Shown piece by piece: positions 23,251 through 33,032 of a stretch of DNA of 64,000 nucleotides. Each line of letters begins with the position of its first letter. Positions within the stretch are counted from its first letter, which is position 1. A program made the position numbers and the translations under genes. The notes beneath the pieces were generated by a model. It was given only the letters and a program-made list of their open reading frames with translations, did not search any database and was not told the origin of the DNA. Location of the stretch: NCBI RefSeq assembly GCF_900018785.1, contig NZ_FCOY01000006.1:248001-312000 (forward strand). Direction: 5' to 3'. The DNA comes from Xanthomonas massiliensis. Its GTDB lineage: Bacteria; Pseudomonadota; Gammaproteobacteria; Xanthomonadales; Xanthomonadaceae.

Positions 23251-24489
23251 TCAGGTCCGCGGCAGGGTGCGGGCCTGGCCGATCGCGGCGATCCGGGCCT
23301 TCGCCAGGGCCTGGCCGATCTGCGGGCCTTGCAGCCCCCGGCCGGCCAGGTCGCGGGCATTGACCGCCGCCGCCGCCGCATGCAGGCGTACCAGTTCCGG
23401 GCCCTGCGGATAGGTGCGGCCGGCCAGGTCGCCGCCGCGGCCGCGCGCATCGGCCTCGCACACCCGGGCCAGGCGCGCGATGCGCTCGGGGCGGCGGAAG
23501 GCATCGCAGCGTTCGAGCAGCTCCAGCACGGTGGCGTCGCGCAGTTCGGCCAGGCGATGGACGTTGAGGTGCTCGCGGCAGGCGATGGCGGCCAGCTGGC
23601 GATGCTCGTTGGGAATCTTCAGCCGCTCGCACAGGGCGGCCAGCGGCTTCAGCCCGCGCTGCTCGTGCATCACGTGGCGTGGCCACTGCGCGCGCGGGGT
23701 CAGGGCCTTGCCCAGGTCGTGGGTCAGGGCGGCGAAGCCGACCAGGTCGTCGCCCGGCGCCAGCCGCGCGGCCATGTCGCTGACCAGTTCCTGGTGGCGG
23801 CCGGTGTCGATCTCCGGGTGGTAGTCGGCGCGCTGCGGCACGCCGTACAGCGCCTCCACCTCCGGCAGGATCGCGCCCAGCGCGCCGGCCTCGTGCAGCG
23901 TGTGCAGGAACGCCGACGGCCGCGCCGCGGCCAATGCCTTGCGCAGCTCCTGCCACACCCGCTCGGGCACCAGCGTGTCCAGCTCGCCGCTGGCGGCCAT
24001 CTGCCGCATCAGCTCCATCGTCGTGGCGGCCACGGTGAAGCCCAGCGGCGCCAGTCGCGCCATGAAGCGCGCCGCGCGCAATACCCGCAGGGGATCCTCG
24101 ACGAAGGCCGGGCCGACGTGGCGCAGCACGCGGTCCTGGATGTCGCGCACGCCGCCGTAGGGATCGACCAGCTCGCCGCTGGCCTCGTCGCGGGCGATGG
24201 CGTTGAGGGTGAAGTCGCGGCGCTGCAGGTCCTGCTCCAGGGTCACCGCCGGATCGGCGTGCACCACGAAGCCGCGGTAGCCCTGCCCGGACTTGCGCTC
24301 GGTGCGTGCCAGCGCGTGTTCCTCGTGGGTGTCCGGGTGCAGGAATACCGGGAAGTCGCGCCCGACCGGGCGGTAGCCGGCCTCGAGCATCTGCTGCGGG
24401 GTGGCGCCGACCACGACCCAGTCGCGGTCGCCGGGGGGCAGGCCGAGCAGCGCATCGCGCACGGCGCCGCCGACGAGATAGGTTTTCAT
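23251..24489 (-). CDS. cca: Multifunctional CCA tRNA nucleotidyltransferase
   Basis: A 412-residue enzyme that adds or repairs the 3' CCA of tRNAs; its length equals the E. coli enzyme. The N-terminal nucleotidyltransferase core has [21 protein letters not shown] (DxD metal site) and [10 protein letters not shown]; the neck has [15 protein letters not shown]. The C-terminal HD domain shows [11 protein letters not shown] and matches the multifunctional gammaproteobacterial form with phosphatase/phosphodiesterase activity. It is cytosolic. It lies last in a minus-strand series that begins with cytochrome c4. Confidence 0.95.
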   Translation of the reverse strand: MKTYLVGGAVRDALLGLPPGDRDWVVVGATPQQMLEAGYRPVGRDFPVFLHPDTHEEHALARTERKSGQGYRGFVVHADPAVTLEQDLQRRDFTLNAIARDEASGELVDPYGGVRDIQDRVLRHVGPAFVEDPLRVLRAARFMARLAPLGFTVAATTMELMRQMAASGELDTLVPERVWQELRKALAAARPSAFLHTLHEAGALGAILPEVEALYGVPQRADYHPEIDTGRHQELVSDMAARLAPGDDLVGFAALTHDLGKALTPRAQWPRHVMHEQRGLKPLAALCERLKIPNEHRQLAAIACREHLNVHRLAELRDATVLELLERCDAFRRPERIARLARVCEADARGRGGDLAGRTYPQGPELVRLHAAAAAVNARDLAGRGLQGPQIGQALAKARIAAIGQARTLPRT

Positions 24490-24547
24490 GCGGGCAGCGG
24501 GCAGTAACGGCCGTCCATGGTAGCGCCGGCCGCGGCCGCGGCCGGTT

Positions 24548-25873
24548 TCAGCGCGGCTGCCGCGGAGGGTCGCCCAGGCCGTTGAACCACAGGTTCAGCG
24601 CCACCGCGGCGACCGTGGCCAGCAGGATGCCGCTGTGCAGCAACGGTGCCAGCGCCGCCGGCAGGTGGTCGAAGAAGTGCGGCGAGGCGGTGGGCACCAG
24701 CGCCAGCGCCAGGCTCACCGCCACGATCACCAGGTTGTGGCGGCGGTCGCCGGCGAAGTCCACCCGCGCCAGGGTGCGGATGCCGTTGGCCGCGACCATG
24801 CCGAACATCACCAGCCCGGCGCCGCCGAGCACGCTGGGCGGGATCGCCGCGGCCAGCACCCCGAGCTTGGGGATCAGGCCGAGCAGCACCAGCAGTGCGC
24901 CGGCCAGGGCGCATACCCAGCGGCTGCGCACGCCGGTCAGCCCGACCAGGCCGATGTTCTGCGAATAGGAAGTGTCGGGGAAGGCGTTGAACACCCCGCC
25001 CAGCATCATGCCCAGCCCGTCCACGCGCAGCCCGCGCACCAGCGCCGGGCGGTCCACCGGCCGTTCCACCAGTTCGCCCAGCGCCAGGAACATGCCGGTG
25101 GACTCCACGAACACGATGAACAGCACCACGCACATGGTCAGGCACGCCCACAGGTCGAAGCGCGGCAGGCCGAAGTGGAACGGGCGCACCGGCGCCAGCC
25201 AGGCCGCCTGCGCCAGCCCGGCCAGGTCCACCTGGCCGGCCGCGGCGGCCACGGCCATGCCCAGCACCAGGCCCAGCAGCACGCTGATGTTGGCCACGAA
25301 GCCGCGGGCATGGCGCAGCAGGGCCAGCACCGCCAGCAGCACCAGCGCGGCGATGCCCAGGTGGCGCGGCGCGCCGTAGTCGGGCGCCGTGGCGCCCCCG
25401 GCGGCCCAGTCGATGGCCACCGCCAGCAGGGTCAGGCCGATCGCCGCCACCACCGTGCCGGTGACCACCGGCGGGAACAGGCGCAGCAGCCGCCCGATCC
25501 AGGGCGCGGCCAGCACGCCGGCGGCACCGGCCACCAAGTAGGCGCCGAACACGTAGGGCAGGCCCAGGTGCGGCGCGCCGGCCACGGCGATCATCGGGCC
25601 CACCGCGGCGAAGGTGGCCCCCATCACCACCGGCAGGCGGATGCCCAGCCCCGGCAGGCCGACGCTCTGCACCAGCGTGGCCAGGCCGCAGCAGAACAGG
25701 TCGGCGCTGATCAGGAAGGCGGTGTCGGCGCGCGCCAGGCCGAGCGCGCTGGCGACGATCAGCGGCACCGCCACTGCGCCGGCGTACATCACCAGCACGT
25801 GCTGCAGCGCCAGCAGTCCCAGGCGGGCGGCGGGCGGCCGATGCTCGACGGCATCGAAGGGGACGGACGACAT
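24548..25873 (-). CDS. NCS2-family nucleobase (xanthine/uric acid type) permease
   Basis: An integral inner membrane purine or pyrimidine:proton symporter with about 12-14 membrane segments. The start at 25873 has GGAG five bases upstream and gives 441 residues; an ATG at 25894 (448 residues) is also possible. The first helix has [21 protein letters not shown], with the QH motif of the XanQ/UacT branch. Later [24 protein letters not shown] and the family signature [19 protein letters not shown] are clear. Substrate (xanthine, uric acid or uracil) cannot be fixed; the SQNIGLV signature favours the xanthine/urate branch. No purine genes are adjacent. Confidence 0.88.
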   Translation of the reverse strand: MSSVPFDAVEHRPPAARLGLLALQHVLVMYAGAVAVPLIVASALGLARADTAFLISADLFCCGLATLVQSVGLPGLGIRLPVVMGATFAAVGPMIAVAGAPHLGLPYVFGAYLVAGAAGVLAAPWIGRLLRLFPPVVTGTVVAAIGLTLLAVAIDWAAGGATAPDYGAPRHLGIAALVLLAVLALLRHARGFVANISVLLGLVLGMAVAAAAGQVDLAGLAQAAWLAPVRPFHFGLPRFDLWACLTMCVVLFIVFVESTGMFLALGELVERPVDRPALVRGLRVDGLGMMLGGVFNAFPDTSYSQNIGLVGLTGVRSRWVCALAGALLVLLGLIPKLGVLAAAIPPSVLGGAGLVMFGMVAANGIRTLARVDFAGDRRHNLVIVAVSLALALVPTASPHFFDHLPAALAPLLHSGILLATVAAVALNLWFNGLGDPPRQPR

Positions 25874-25950
25874 CGCGGCTCCGGGCGGTGGCATGCCCCG
25901 ACCTTAGCCGTGCCTGCTGCGCCGCACAACAAGGCGCGGGAACTGCTGCC

Positions 25951-27935
25951 CTAGAGCGTGGTGCCGGTCGCCGCCGGCGGGCAGGCGAAGGCATGGCGGG
26001 CGTCGTTGAGGGTGCCGACCATGCGGTCGCTCAACGGCAGCGCGTCGCCGTTGAGGCGCCAGTCGTAGATCACGCTGAAGGCCAGTACCCGGGCGACGTA
26101 GTCGCGGGTCTCCTTGTAGGTGATCGTCTCGATCCAGAAGTCCGGGTCGTGCGAGGGCCGCTGGCCCTGCCAGCGTGCCGCCGCCGCCGGGCCGGCGTTG
26201 TAGGCGGCCATGGTCATGTACGGCTGGCCGGCGTACTTGTCCAGCAGCCGGCGCAGGTAGGCGCTGCCGATGGCGATGTTGATGTCCGGGTCGTACAGGC
26301 TCGCCGCGCCGGCGTAGCCGGCCACGCCGATGCGGCGCGCCACCTGCGCGCCGGTGGCCGGAACCACCTGCATCAGCCCCATGGCGTTGGCCGGGGAGCG
26401 CGCGTTGGGATTGAACACGCTCTCGGCGCGGATCTCGGCAGCGACCCAGGCCGGGTCCAGTCCGTTGCGTGCGGCCTCGCGGCGGATGGTGGCGTCGTGG
26501 TGCAGCGGGAAGCGCAGCGCGTACAGGCGCAGCTCGTCCGGGCGCGCCTGGCCGGCGGGCGTCTTGCCGAGGGCGAACACGGCGCGGTCGAACCAACCCA
26601 CGTCCTGCGCCGCCTCCACCGCCAGCCGGCGGCGGGTGTCGTCGAAGTCGGCGATCGCCGCGTTCCATTCCAGCACCGCCCAGCCGGCGCGATCGACCTG
26701 GTAGAGCAGCAGCGCCCGCGCCAGGCCCGGATCGCGCGCCACCGCCGCCTTGTCGCGGTCGCTGTCGTCCGGCGTCCACGGGCACAGCGCATAGGGCTGG
26801 CCGCTACGGTCGGCGGCGAGGAAGCCGTGGAAGGTGGGCGAGGTGGCCGCGGCACGGTACAGGCGGGCCGCGGTGGCGGCATCGCCGGTCTTCTCGGCCA
26901 GGCGCGCCTCGAAGTACTGCCAGCGTGGATCGCCGCGCTGGGCCGCCGGCATGCGCCGGATCGCGGCGAGCGCGGCCGGCCAGTCGCCGCGCGCCATCGC
27001 TCGCGCGCCTGCCACTCGTGCAGGCGCTCGTCCCACGCCGCCGCCGGCACCGCGGCGAGCCGCCGCGCCGAATCGGGCAGGTACGAGGCCACCGTCCACA
27101 GCGCCACCTGGTAGAGCACCTGGCCCTGCTGGGCGTCGTCCAGCTGCAGCGCCCGGGCCACCTGAGGCAGCCGTGCCTCGGCCTGGTCCGGGTTGTTGCG
27201 GGCCAGGAGCTTCAACCCGGCCACGGCAATGCGCCGGCTGCGCGCGGTGGCCGGCCATTCCTGCGGCGAGGTGGTGGCCGGGCTGGCGATGAAGGCGGCA
27301 TAGGCGGCGGCCTGGGCCTGGTCGGCGGGCGCGGACAGGCCGCGTGCGGCGGCCCGCATCACCGCCGCGTCCCCGGCCTCGGCGGCCGCTTCCAGCCGCT
27401 GCCAGCGCAGCGCGTCGGTCAGGTCGCCCTGGGCCTGCCAGGCGGCGAATACCGCGTCGCAGCCGTCGGGCAGGGACTTGCCGGCATCTCGCCACAGCGC
27501 CTGCACCTCCTCGTTCCATTGCGCGTCGGCCTTGCCGGTGGCCTGCAGCGCCTGCAGCCGGGCGCAGCGCAGCGCCGTGTTCTGGGTCGGCTTCCACGCC
27601 GCCAGCAGGCCGGGCCAGTCCTGGCGCCTGGACAGCGCGGCCAGCCACAGCGGGCGGAATGCCTCGCCGGCCGGCTGGCCGCCGTAGCGGGCCAGGAACG
27701 CGCGCGCCTGGACATCGTCCACCGCGTCCAGGTTGCGGCGCATGCGCGCCAGCTGCAGCCAGCCGTACAGCGGGTGGTTGGCGTAGGCGGCCAGCCCGGC
27801 ATCGTCCAGGGTGCCGGCATCGGCGGCCTGGAAGGCCGCGCGCAGCGCGTCCAGGCCGGCAGGTGCCGGTTGCGCGGCGGCCGGACCGGCCAGCAGCAGG
27901 GCGAGCAGCAACAGGGAAGCGACGCGACGGATCAT
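25951..27935 (-). pseudogene. slt: Soluble lytic murein transglycosylase (Slt70 type) with a frameshift
   Basis: Two overlapping frames make one Slt-type protein of about 660 residues. The first (from ATG 27935) has a signal peptide (SLLLLALLLAGPAAAQ) and the alpha-helical superhelix region, ending in DERLHEWQARE. The coherent sequence then continues in another frame from MARGDWPAALAAIRR, ending with the SLT catalytic domain: AAEIRAESVFNPNARS (catalytic Glu), AMGLMQVVPATG and YMTMAAYNAG. The shift is at about 26998-27002; adding one base there restores a single frame. Either the gene is broken or the assembly has lost one base in a GC-repeat tract. The intact enzyme would cleave peptidoglycan in the periplasm. 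Confidence 0.85.
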
Positions 27936-28033
27936 GGTCGGAATTATGGGCAGGGGGAGAATGAACGGGCCGTGGTCGCCGCGGTGGCCGGCCTGCCGGG
28001 ATCCCGTCGCGCAGGCCGCGACCGCATCGGCGC

Positions 28034-28813
28034 TCAGACCTCGCGCAGGGCCGCGGCCGGCACTTCCACGTTCATGGCGATGGCCAGGTGGTCGGAATTG
28101 AGCGCGGGCATGGCGCGGGTGTCCACGGTGCGCAGGCTGTCGCTGATCAGGATGTGGTCGATCGCCTTCTGCGGCTGCCAGCTCGGGAACGAGGGCACGA
28201 TGCAGCCCGGCGGCAGCAGCCGCGTCTGGCGGTACAGCGCCTGCATCTCCGGCTGCTCGGCGCGGCAATTGAAATCGCCCATCAGCACCGCGTTGGGATA
28301 GTCCGAGAGCAGCTCGGCGATGAAGTCCAGCTGCGGCTTGCGCGAACTGGCGCCCAGCGACAGGTGCGCCACCGCCACCGCCAGCCCCTGCGGGCCGTCG
28401 CCGAAGCGCGCCAGCAGCACGCCGCGCCCGCCGATGCGGCCGGGCAGGGCGTAGTCGCGCACTTCCACCGGCTCGAGCCGGCTGAGCAGGCCGTTGGCGC
28501 TGGAGGCCACCCCGCCCATGCGCCGGTTGGGCTGGTGGGTCCAGTAGTTGAAGCCGGCCTGCTCGGCCAGGTAGTGCGTCTGGTTGGTGAAGCCCGAGCG
28601 CAGGCTGCCCGGGTCGGCCTCCTGCAGCCCCACGATGTCGCGCCCGGCAGCCAGGTGGGCGATGGCGTCCAGGCTGGCGCGCTTGTGCCCGGCCGGCAGC
28701 GCGTGCGACCAGCTGCGGGTCACGTAGTCGCTGTAGCGGCGGGTGGTCGAGCCGGCCTGGATGTTGGCCGTCATCAGCCGCAGGGTACGCGTCGGGGTGG
28801 GGGCGAGGCTCAC
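28034..28813 (-). CDS. Endonuclease/exonuclease/phosphatase (EEP) family protein
   Basis: A 259-residue protein of the DNase I-like EEP fold, starting from GTG 28813; an internal ATG at 28774 is a possible alternative. Metal and catalytic motifs are in order: TANIQAG, VGLQEADPGS (Glu), VAHLSLG (His), MGDFNCR (Asp/Asn) and NSDHLAIAM (Asp/His). There is no signal peptide. The substrate (nucleic acid, phospholipid or inositol phosphate) cannot be told from sequence. It starts 16 bp after the stop of the DsbA-like lipoprotein gene and is probably co-transcribed with it. Confidence 0.85.
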   Translation of the reverse strand: MSLAPTPTRTLRLMTANIQAGSTTRRYSDYVTRSWSHALPAGHKRASLDAIAHLAAGRDIVGLQEADPGSLRSGFTNQTHYLAEQAGFNYWTHQPNRRMGGVASSANGLLSRLEPVEVRDYALPGRIGGRGVLLARFGDGPQGLAVAVAHLSLGASSRKPQLDFIAELLSDYPNAVLMGDFNCRAEQPEMQALYRQTRLLPPGCIVPSFPSWQPQKAIDHILISDSLRTVDTRAMPALNSDHLAIAMNVEVPAAALREV

Positions 28814-28829
28814 GACATTTGCCGCGGGA

Positions 28830-29666
28830 TCAGTGGGTGGCGCTGGCCCGTTCGCGCGCGATCAGGTGGTCGGCGATGCGCAGCATGTCGTCGTAGCTGC
28901 GGCCCTTGACCAGGTACTTGCCGCCGACGATCAGCGACGGGGTACCGGTGATCTTGCTGCGCACGGCGAACTGCTTGGCGCGGCTGGTGCGGGCGGACAC
29001 GCCGAAGCTGGCCATGGTGTCGGCGAACTGCTTGGCGTCCACGCCGCCGAGCTTGGCGTACACGTTGGCGATGTCTTGCACCGAATCGTGGCCGAGCTCG
29101 CCCTTCAGGGTCTGGTCCACGTGGATGGCCTTGTAGATCGCATCGTGGGTCTTGTCCTCGATGCCCAGGGTCTGGGCGGCGTAGAACGCGCGCGCGTAGT
29201 CGTCCCAGGTACCGCCGAACAGGGCCGGCACGTAGACGAAGCTCACGTCGGAGGGCAGGCCGGCCTTCCACGGCTCGATGACTGGCTGGAAGCGGGCACA
29301 CGCGGGACAGACGAAATTGAATACCTCGGCCACCTCGATCTTGCCGGCGGCCGGCTGGAACGGCTGGCCGTTCTCGATCACCTCGTAGTCGGTGCCGGCG
29401 ACCGGCTCGGGACCGACCGGGGTGCGCGAGGTGGCCGGCGCGGGGGCGGGCGCCTCGGCAGGCGCAGGCGTGCCGGCCTGGCCGGCATCGGTCGCCGCAG
29501 CGGCGTCGCCGGTGCTGGCCGGGGCGGACTCGGCGGCCGGTGCGGCCGGCTGCTCGGCCGGGGTCGGAGCGAGGGCGGCGGCGGTGTCTGCGCTGCCGTC
29601 CTGGGCCTTGCAGGCCACCAGGATCGGCAGGAGCGCGGTCAGCGCCAGGGCGAGGCGGATCTTCAT
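28830..29666 (-). CDS. DsbA-like thiol:disulfide interchange lipoprotein
   Basis: A 278-residue exported thioredoxin-fold protein. ATG 29666 is followed by a lipoprotein signal with lipobox LVAC (Cys19), then a low-complexity Ala/Pro linker (about residues 25-90) that would hold the catalytic domain away from the membrane. The DsbA domain has the CPAC active site (Cys120, Cys123) and the cis-Pro loop GTPSLIV. It is expected to oxidise thiols in the periplasm while anchored in a membrane. A second, soluble DsbA-like gene lies just upstream on the same strand. No dsbB is visible here. Confidence 0.88.
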   Translation of the reverse strand: MKIRLALALTALLPILVACKAQDGSADTAAALAPTPAEQPAAPAAESAPASTGDAAAATDAGQAGTPAPAEAPAPAPATSRTPVGPEPVAGTDYEVIENGQPFQPAAGKIEVAEVFNFVCPACARFQPVIEPWKAGLPSDVSFVYVPALFGGTWDDYARAFYAAQTLGIEDKTHDAIYKAIHVDQTLKGELGHDSVQDIANVYAKLGGVDAKQFADTMASFGVSARTSRAKQFAVRSKITGTPSLIVGGKYLVKGRSYDDMLRIADHLIARERASATH

Positions 29667-29793
29667 CGGTGGGGATCTCCGTGCAACGGGAACATGGCCG
29701 GTCCGGCCCGGGCCGACATGATGACACGCCCGGCTGAAGGCGGGCCGCATGTGGCCGGGGCGCGGTCGGTCCGGGAAAGCGGGCGTGGCGCCG

Positions 29794-30426
29794 TCAGCGG
29801 TGGGCGGCGCGCTCGCGCGCGACCAGCAGGTCGGTGTTGCGCAGCAGTTCGTCGAAGTCGCGCCCGCGCACCAGGTACTTGCCGTCGACGATGATCGCCG
29901 GCGTGCCCGGCACCTGGGTGCGCACGGCGAAGTCGCGGGCCTGGTTGAAGCGCTGTTCCACCTTGGCCCCGCGCAGCGTTTCCACGTAGCGCGCGGCGCT
30001 CACGCCGTAGCCGGCGTAGAAGGTGCCGAGCTCGTCCGGGGTCGGGTTCAGCGGCAGGGCCTGGGTTTCGTGCACGGCGCGGAACACGTCGGCGTGGCTG
30101 CGCTTGGCGATGCCCAGCTCGTCGGCGGCCAGGTAGGCGCGCGCCCAGGCATCCCACGGCCCGCCGAATGCGGCCGGTACCAGGGTCACGCGCACGTCCT
30201 TGGGCTGGCGCGCGGCCCAGGCATCGAAGGCCGGTGCGAAGTGGGCGCAGTGCGGGCAGCTGTAGCCGAACACTTCCACCACCTCGATCCGGCCGTCGAG
30301 CGGGGCGAAGGGACCGGCCTTGTCGATCAGCGTGTAGTCCACGCCTTCCTTGAGCGGGGCCGGCGCGGCGGCCAGGGCCGACAGCGGGGCCAGCAACAAC
30401 AGCAGCAGGTGCGGGAGGAACTTCAT
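29794..30426 (-). CDS. dsbA: Periplasmic thiol:disulfide interchange protein DsbA
   Basis: A 210-residue soluble DsbA with a clear signal peptide (HLLLLLLAPLSALAAA). The active site is CPHC (Cys57, Cys60), the redox-tuning dipeptide Pro-His typical of strongly oxidising DsbA, and the cis-Pro is in PGTPAIIV. It catalyses disulfide formation in exported proteins. It shares the domain arrangement of the downstream lipoprotein paralogue (128 bp away), and both C-termini end in similar LxARERA segments, pointing to tandem duplication followed by divergence. Confidence 0.92.
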   Translation of the reverse strand: MKFLPHLLLLLLAPLSALAAAPAPLKEGVDYTLIDKAGPFAPLDGRIEVVEVFGYSCPHCAHFAPAFDAWAARQPKDVRVTLVPAAFGGPWDAWARAYLAADELGIAKRSHADVFRAVHETQALPLNPTPDELGTFYAGYGVSAARYVETLRGAKVEQRFNQARDFAVRTQVPGTPAIIVDGKYLVRGRDFDELLRNTDLLVARERAAHR

Positions 30427-30518
30427 TGCAACTCCAGTGACGGAAGACACCGGCAACGGCCGGCGGGCGGGATGAACGAAGGAATGCGGGCGGCCATGGT
30501 AGACCGTCGCCGGGCGGT

Positions 30519-31307
30519 TCAAGGTGCCGCCGGGGCGTGGGCCAGGTCCTCGTGGCGGTCGTGCAGGCCCTGCAGGTAGGCGGACAGGCCCTGGATCTCC
30601 TGGTCGGTCAGGGTGCGCGCCACCTGGTGCATGGTGGCGAAGGCGGGCGTGTCGGCGGCGCCGGGGCCGTCCGCCCCGGCACGGTATTCCTCCAGGCGCC
30701 GGGCCGCGTAGGCCGCATGCTGGCCACCGATGCGCGGCCACGGGGGGGCGGGGTTGCCCGCGCCGGCCGGCCCGTGGCAGGCCAGGCACGCCGGCAATCC
30801 GCGCGCGGCATCGCCGCCGCGGTACAGGCGCTCGCCGACCTGGTGCAGCTTCATGCCGGCATACGGGCCTTCCGCGATCGCCGTGTCCTCGGCCACCCCG
30901 GCCTCGCCGTGGCGGCCGGCGTACCAGGCGCCGATGTCGCGCATGTCCTGCGCGCTCAGGTCCTGCACGAACGGCAGCATCACCGCGGTCATGCCGCCGT
31001 GGCGCCGGCCGTTGGCGATCAGCGCCAGCTGCTCGGCGACATAGCGTTCGCTCTGGCCGGCCAGGCGCGGGTACATGTCGATCGGCGAGTTGCCGTCCGG
31101 GCCGTGGCAGGCCAGGCAGGTCGCGGCCTTGGCCTCGCCGGCGGCGGGATCGCCCGGCCGCGTGCCGGCCAGGCTGACATCCAGCGAGGCGACCTGCACC
31201 GGCGCCGCGTCCGGCACCGGGATGGCCGTGCTCTGTGCCCGCGCCAGGGCGAAGGCCAGGCCGGCCAGGGCAAGGCCTACGGCGGGGACGATCAGACCTC
31301 GTGGCAT
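30519..31307 (-). CDS. Dihaem cytochrome c4
   Basis: A 262-residue exported dihaem c-type cytochrome. ATG 31307 has GGAG at good spacing and is followed by a signal sequence or anchor (LIVPAVGLALAGLAFALARA). Two haem-binding CxxCH motifs are present, both CLACHGP, each starting a cytochrome c fold with downstream Met ligands. It carries electrons in the periplasm, usually from the bc1 complex to a terminal oxidase. In many Xanthomonadaceae and Pseudomonads a c4-dsbA-engB arrangement is conserved, and engB is indeed divergent here. Confidence 0.9.
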   Translation of the reverse strand: MPRGLIVPAVGLALAGLAFALARAQSTAIPVPDAAPVQVASLDVSLAGTRPGDPAAGEAKAATCLACHGPDGNSPIDMYPRLAGQSERYVAEQLALIANGRRHGGMTAVMLPFVQDLSAQDMRDIGAWYAGRHGEAGVAEDTAIAEGPYAGMKLHQVGERLYRGGDAARGLPACLACHGPAGAGNPAPPWPRIGGQHAAYAARRLEEYRAGADGPGAADTPAFATMHQVARTLTDQEIQGLSAYLQGLHDRHEDLAHAPAAP

Positions 31308-31467
31308 GCGGGAGCTCCGGCTCGGAAGGCGCCGCGCCGGGCGTTCCTGGCAGGGCCGCCCGATTATTCCGCGGCGCCGCAGCAAGGGTCAAACCGGAAG
31401 CGCCCCGGGCCGGGCCGCCGCCGGGCATGGCATACACTGGCCGGCCTCCGATGTCCGGCCCGCCGCC

Positions 31468-32085
31468 ATGCCCCTGCCCCTCGAACGCGCCCGCTACCTG
31501 CTTTCCGCCCACAACGCCGGCCAGTTGCCGCCGGACGAGGGCCGCGAGGTGGCCTTCGCCGGGCGCTCCAACGCCGGCAAGTCCAGCGCGCTCAACGCGC
31601 TGACCCGGCGCAACGCGCTGGCGCGCGTGTCCAAGACCCCGGGGCGCACCCAGCAGCTGGTCTATTTCGAGGTCGAACCCGGGCGCCACCTGGTGGACCT
31701 GCCCGGCTACGGCTACGCCAAGGTGCCGCCGGAACTGCAGGTGCACTGGCAGGCCTTCATCGACCGCTACTTCCGCACCCGCCACGCGCTGGCCGGGCTG
31801 GTGGTGGTGATGGACATCCGCCATCCGTTGAAGGACTACGACCTGCAGATGCTCGCCTATGCGGTCGAGCGCGGCCTGCCCGCGCACGGCCTGCTCACCA
31901 AGGCCGACAAGCTCGGCCGCGGCCAGCAGGCCCAGGCGTTGCAGCAGGCCAGGAAGGAGCTGGCCGCGCGCTTCGGCGACGGAGTGACGGTGCAGGCCTT
32001 CTCGGCCGAGTCGAAGATCGGCGTGGAGGAAGCCGGGGGCGTGGTCGCCGCCTGGCTGGGCCTGGAGAGCGCGTCCGCCCCGTAG
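31468..32085 (+). CDS. engB: Ribosome biogenesis GTP-binding protein EngB (YihA/YsxC)
   Basis: A 205-residue Ras-like GTPase needed for large ribosomal subunit assembly. G1 is GRSNAGKSS, the G2 Thr lies in SKTPGRTQQL, G3 is DLPGYGYAK, G4 is TKADKL and G5 is SAES. The frame is open upstream but ATG 31468 gives the usual N-terminus (family members start about 25 residues before G1). It is transcribed divergently from cytochrome c4 and converges on the VIT-family gene. Confidence 0.93.
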   Translation: MPLPLERARYLLSAHNAGQLPPDEGREVAFAGRSNAGKSSALNALTRRNALARVSKTPGRTQQLVYFEVEPGRHLVDLPGYGYAKVPPELQVHWQAFIDRYFRTRHALAGLVVVMDIRHPLKDYDLQMLAYAVERGLPAHGLLTKADKLGRGQQAQALQQARKELAARFGDGVTVQAFSAESKIGVEEAGGVVAAWLGLESASAP

Positions 32086-32136
32086 TCCGTCGCGCGTTCG
32101 CGGTTTCCCGCCGGTGTCGCCGCCGCGGCCGTCGGG

Positions 32137-32850
32137 TCAGCCGGTCACCCGCACGTCGAACAGGCGCCCGATCAGGCTGGCGGCGGCCATCGCCAGCGCG
32201 CCCCAGAACACCACCCGCGCCGCGCCGCGCAGCGGCGGCGCCCCGCCGGCATGGGCGGCCAGCGCGCCGGTGATGCTCAGCCCGGCCAGGGTGACGATCG
32301 TGGTGACCTCGCCGACGTAGCGCGCCGGCGCGTACAGCGCCGCGCCGATCGGCAGCAACGCGCCGCTGCAGAACGCCGCCGCCGAGGCCAGGGCCGCCTG
32401 CACCGGGCGCGGGCGCAGGGTGTGGGTGATGCCGAGCTCGTCGCGGGCGTGGGCGGCCAGGGCGTTGTGCGCGCTCAGCTCGCGCGCCACCTCGGAGGCC
32501 AGCCGCGGCGAGAGGCCGCGCTGGCGGTAGATCGCGGCCAGCTCCTCCAGCTCCGCTTCCGGATTGTGGTGCAGCTCGTGCTTCTCCTTCTCCAGGTCGG
32601 CCTTCTCGGTATCGGCCTGGGTCTGCACCGAGACGTACTCGCCGGCGGCCATGGACATGGCCGCCGCCACGGTGCCGGCGATGCCGGTGGCGAGGATCGC
32701 GGTGGAGGAGGCGTGGCTGGAGGCCACGCCCACCACCAGGCCGGCGATGGAGACGATGCCGTCGTTGGCGCCGAGCACCGCCGCGCGCAGCCAGCCGGCG
32801 CGCTGGGCGTAGTGCACTTCCTGGTGATGATGGCGATGCGGGTAGTCCAT
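32137..32850 (-). CDS. VIT1/CCC1-family iron/manganese transporter-like protein
   Basis: A 237-residue integral membrane protein with about five hydrophobic segments. The His-rich N-terminus (YPHRHHHQEVH) precedes the first helix with LGANDGIVSIAGLVVGV, the VIT signature. It continues through MSMAAGEYVSVQTQ, a charged cytosolic metal-binding helix region (about 75-130, many Glu and His) and three C-terminal helices. Family members export or sequester Fe2+ or Mn2+ in exchange for protons. The direction and metal here are not known. Confidence 0.88.
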   Translation of the reverse strand: MDYPHRHHHQEVHYAQRAGWLRAAVLGANDGIVSIAGLVVGVASSHASSTAILATGIAGTVAAAMSMAAGEYVSVQTQADTEKADLEKEKHELHHNPEAELEELAAIYRQRGLSPRLASEVARELSAHNALAAHARDELGITHTLRPRPVQAALASAAAFCSGALLPIGAALYAPARYVGEVTTIVTLAGLSITGALAAHAGGAPPLRGAARVVFWGALAMAAASLIGRLFDVRVTG

Positions 32851-33032
32851 GGCGCAAAGCCTAGCCGGGCGGCCGCCGGGACGCCGACTTGATTCTCGTT
32901 TTCCCGCACGGGCGTGGCGGCAATGGAATACAGCGATCCCGCCGGCGTGGATGTGGCGGCGGCCGGGGCCACGGTATAGTCGCCAGCCCGTGCGGGGCCG
33001 TTCCCGCCGGTCCCCTGCATGCGAGCCGCACC

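Noticed and set aside
24526-24545. A perfect 20-bp palindrome, CCGGCCGCGGCCGCGGCCGG, between cca and the permease.
   Set aside because: It is very low-complexity GC sequence and has no T run in the direction of transcription, so function is not supported.
26990-27010. Programmed ribosomal frameshifting in the lytic transglycosylase gene.
   Set aside because: No slippery heptamer or downstream stimulatory structure is evident, and the family does not use it; a mutation or base-call error is simpler.
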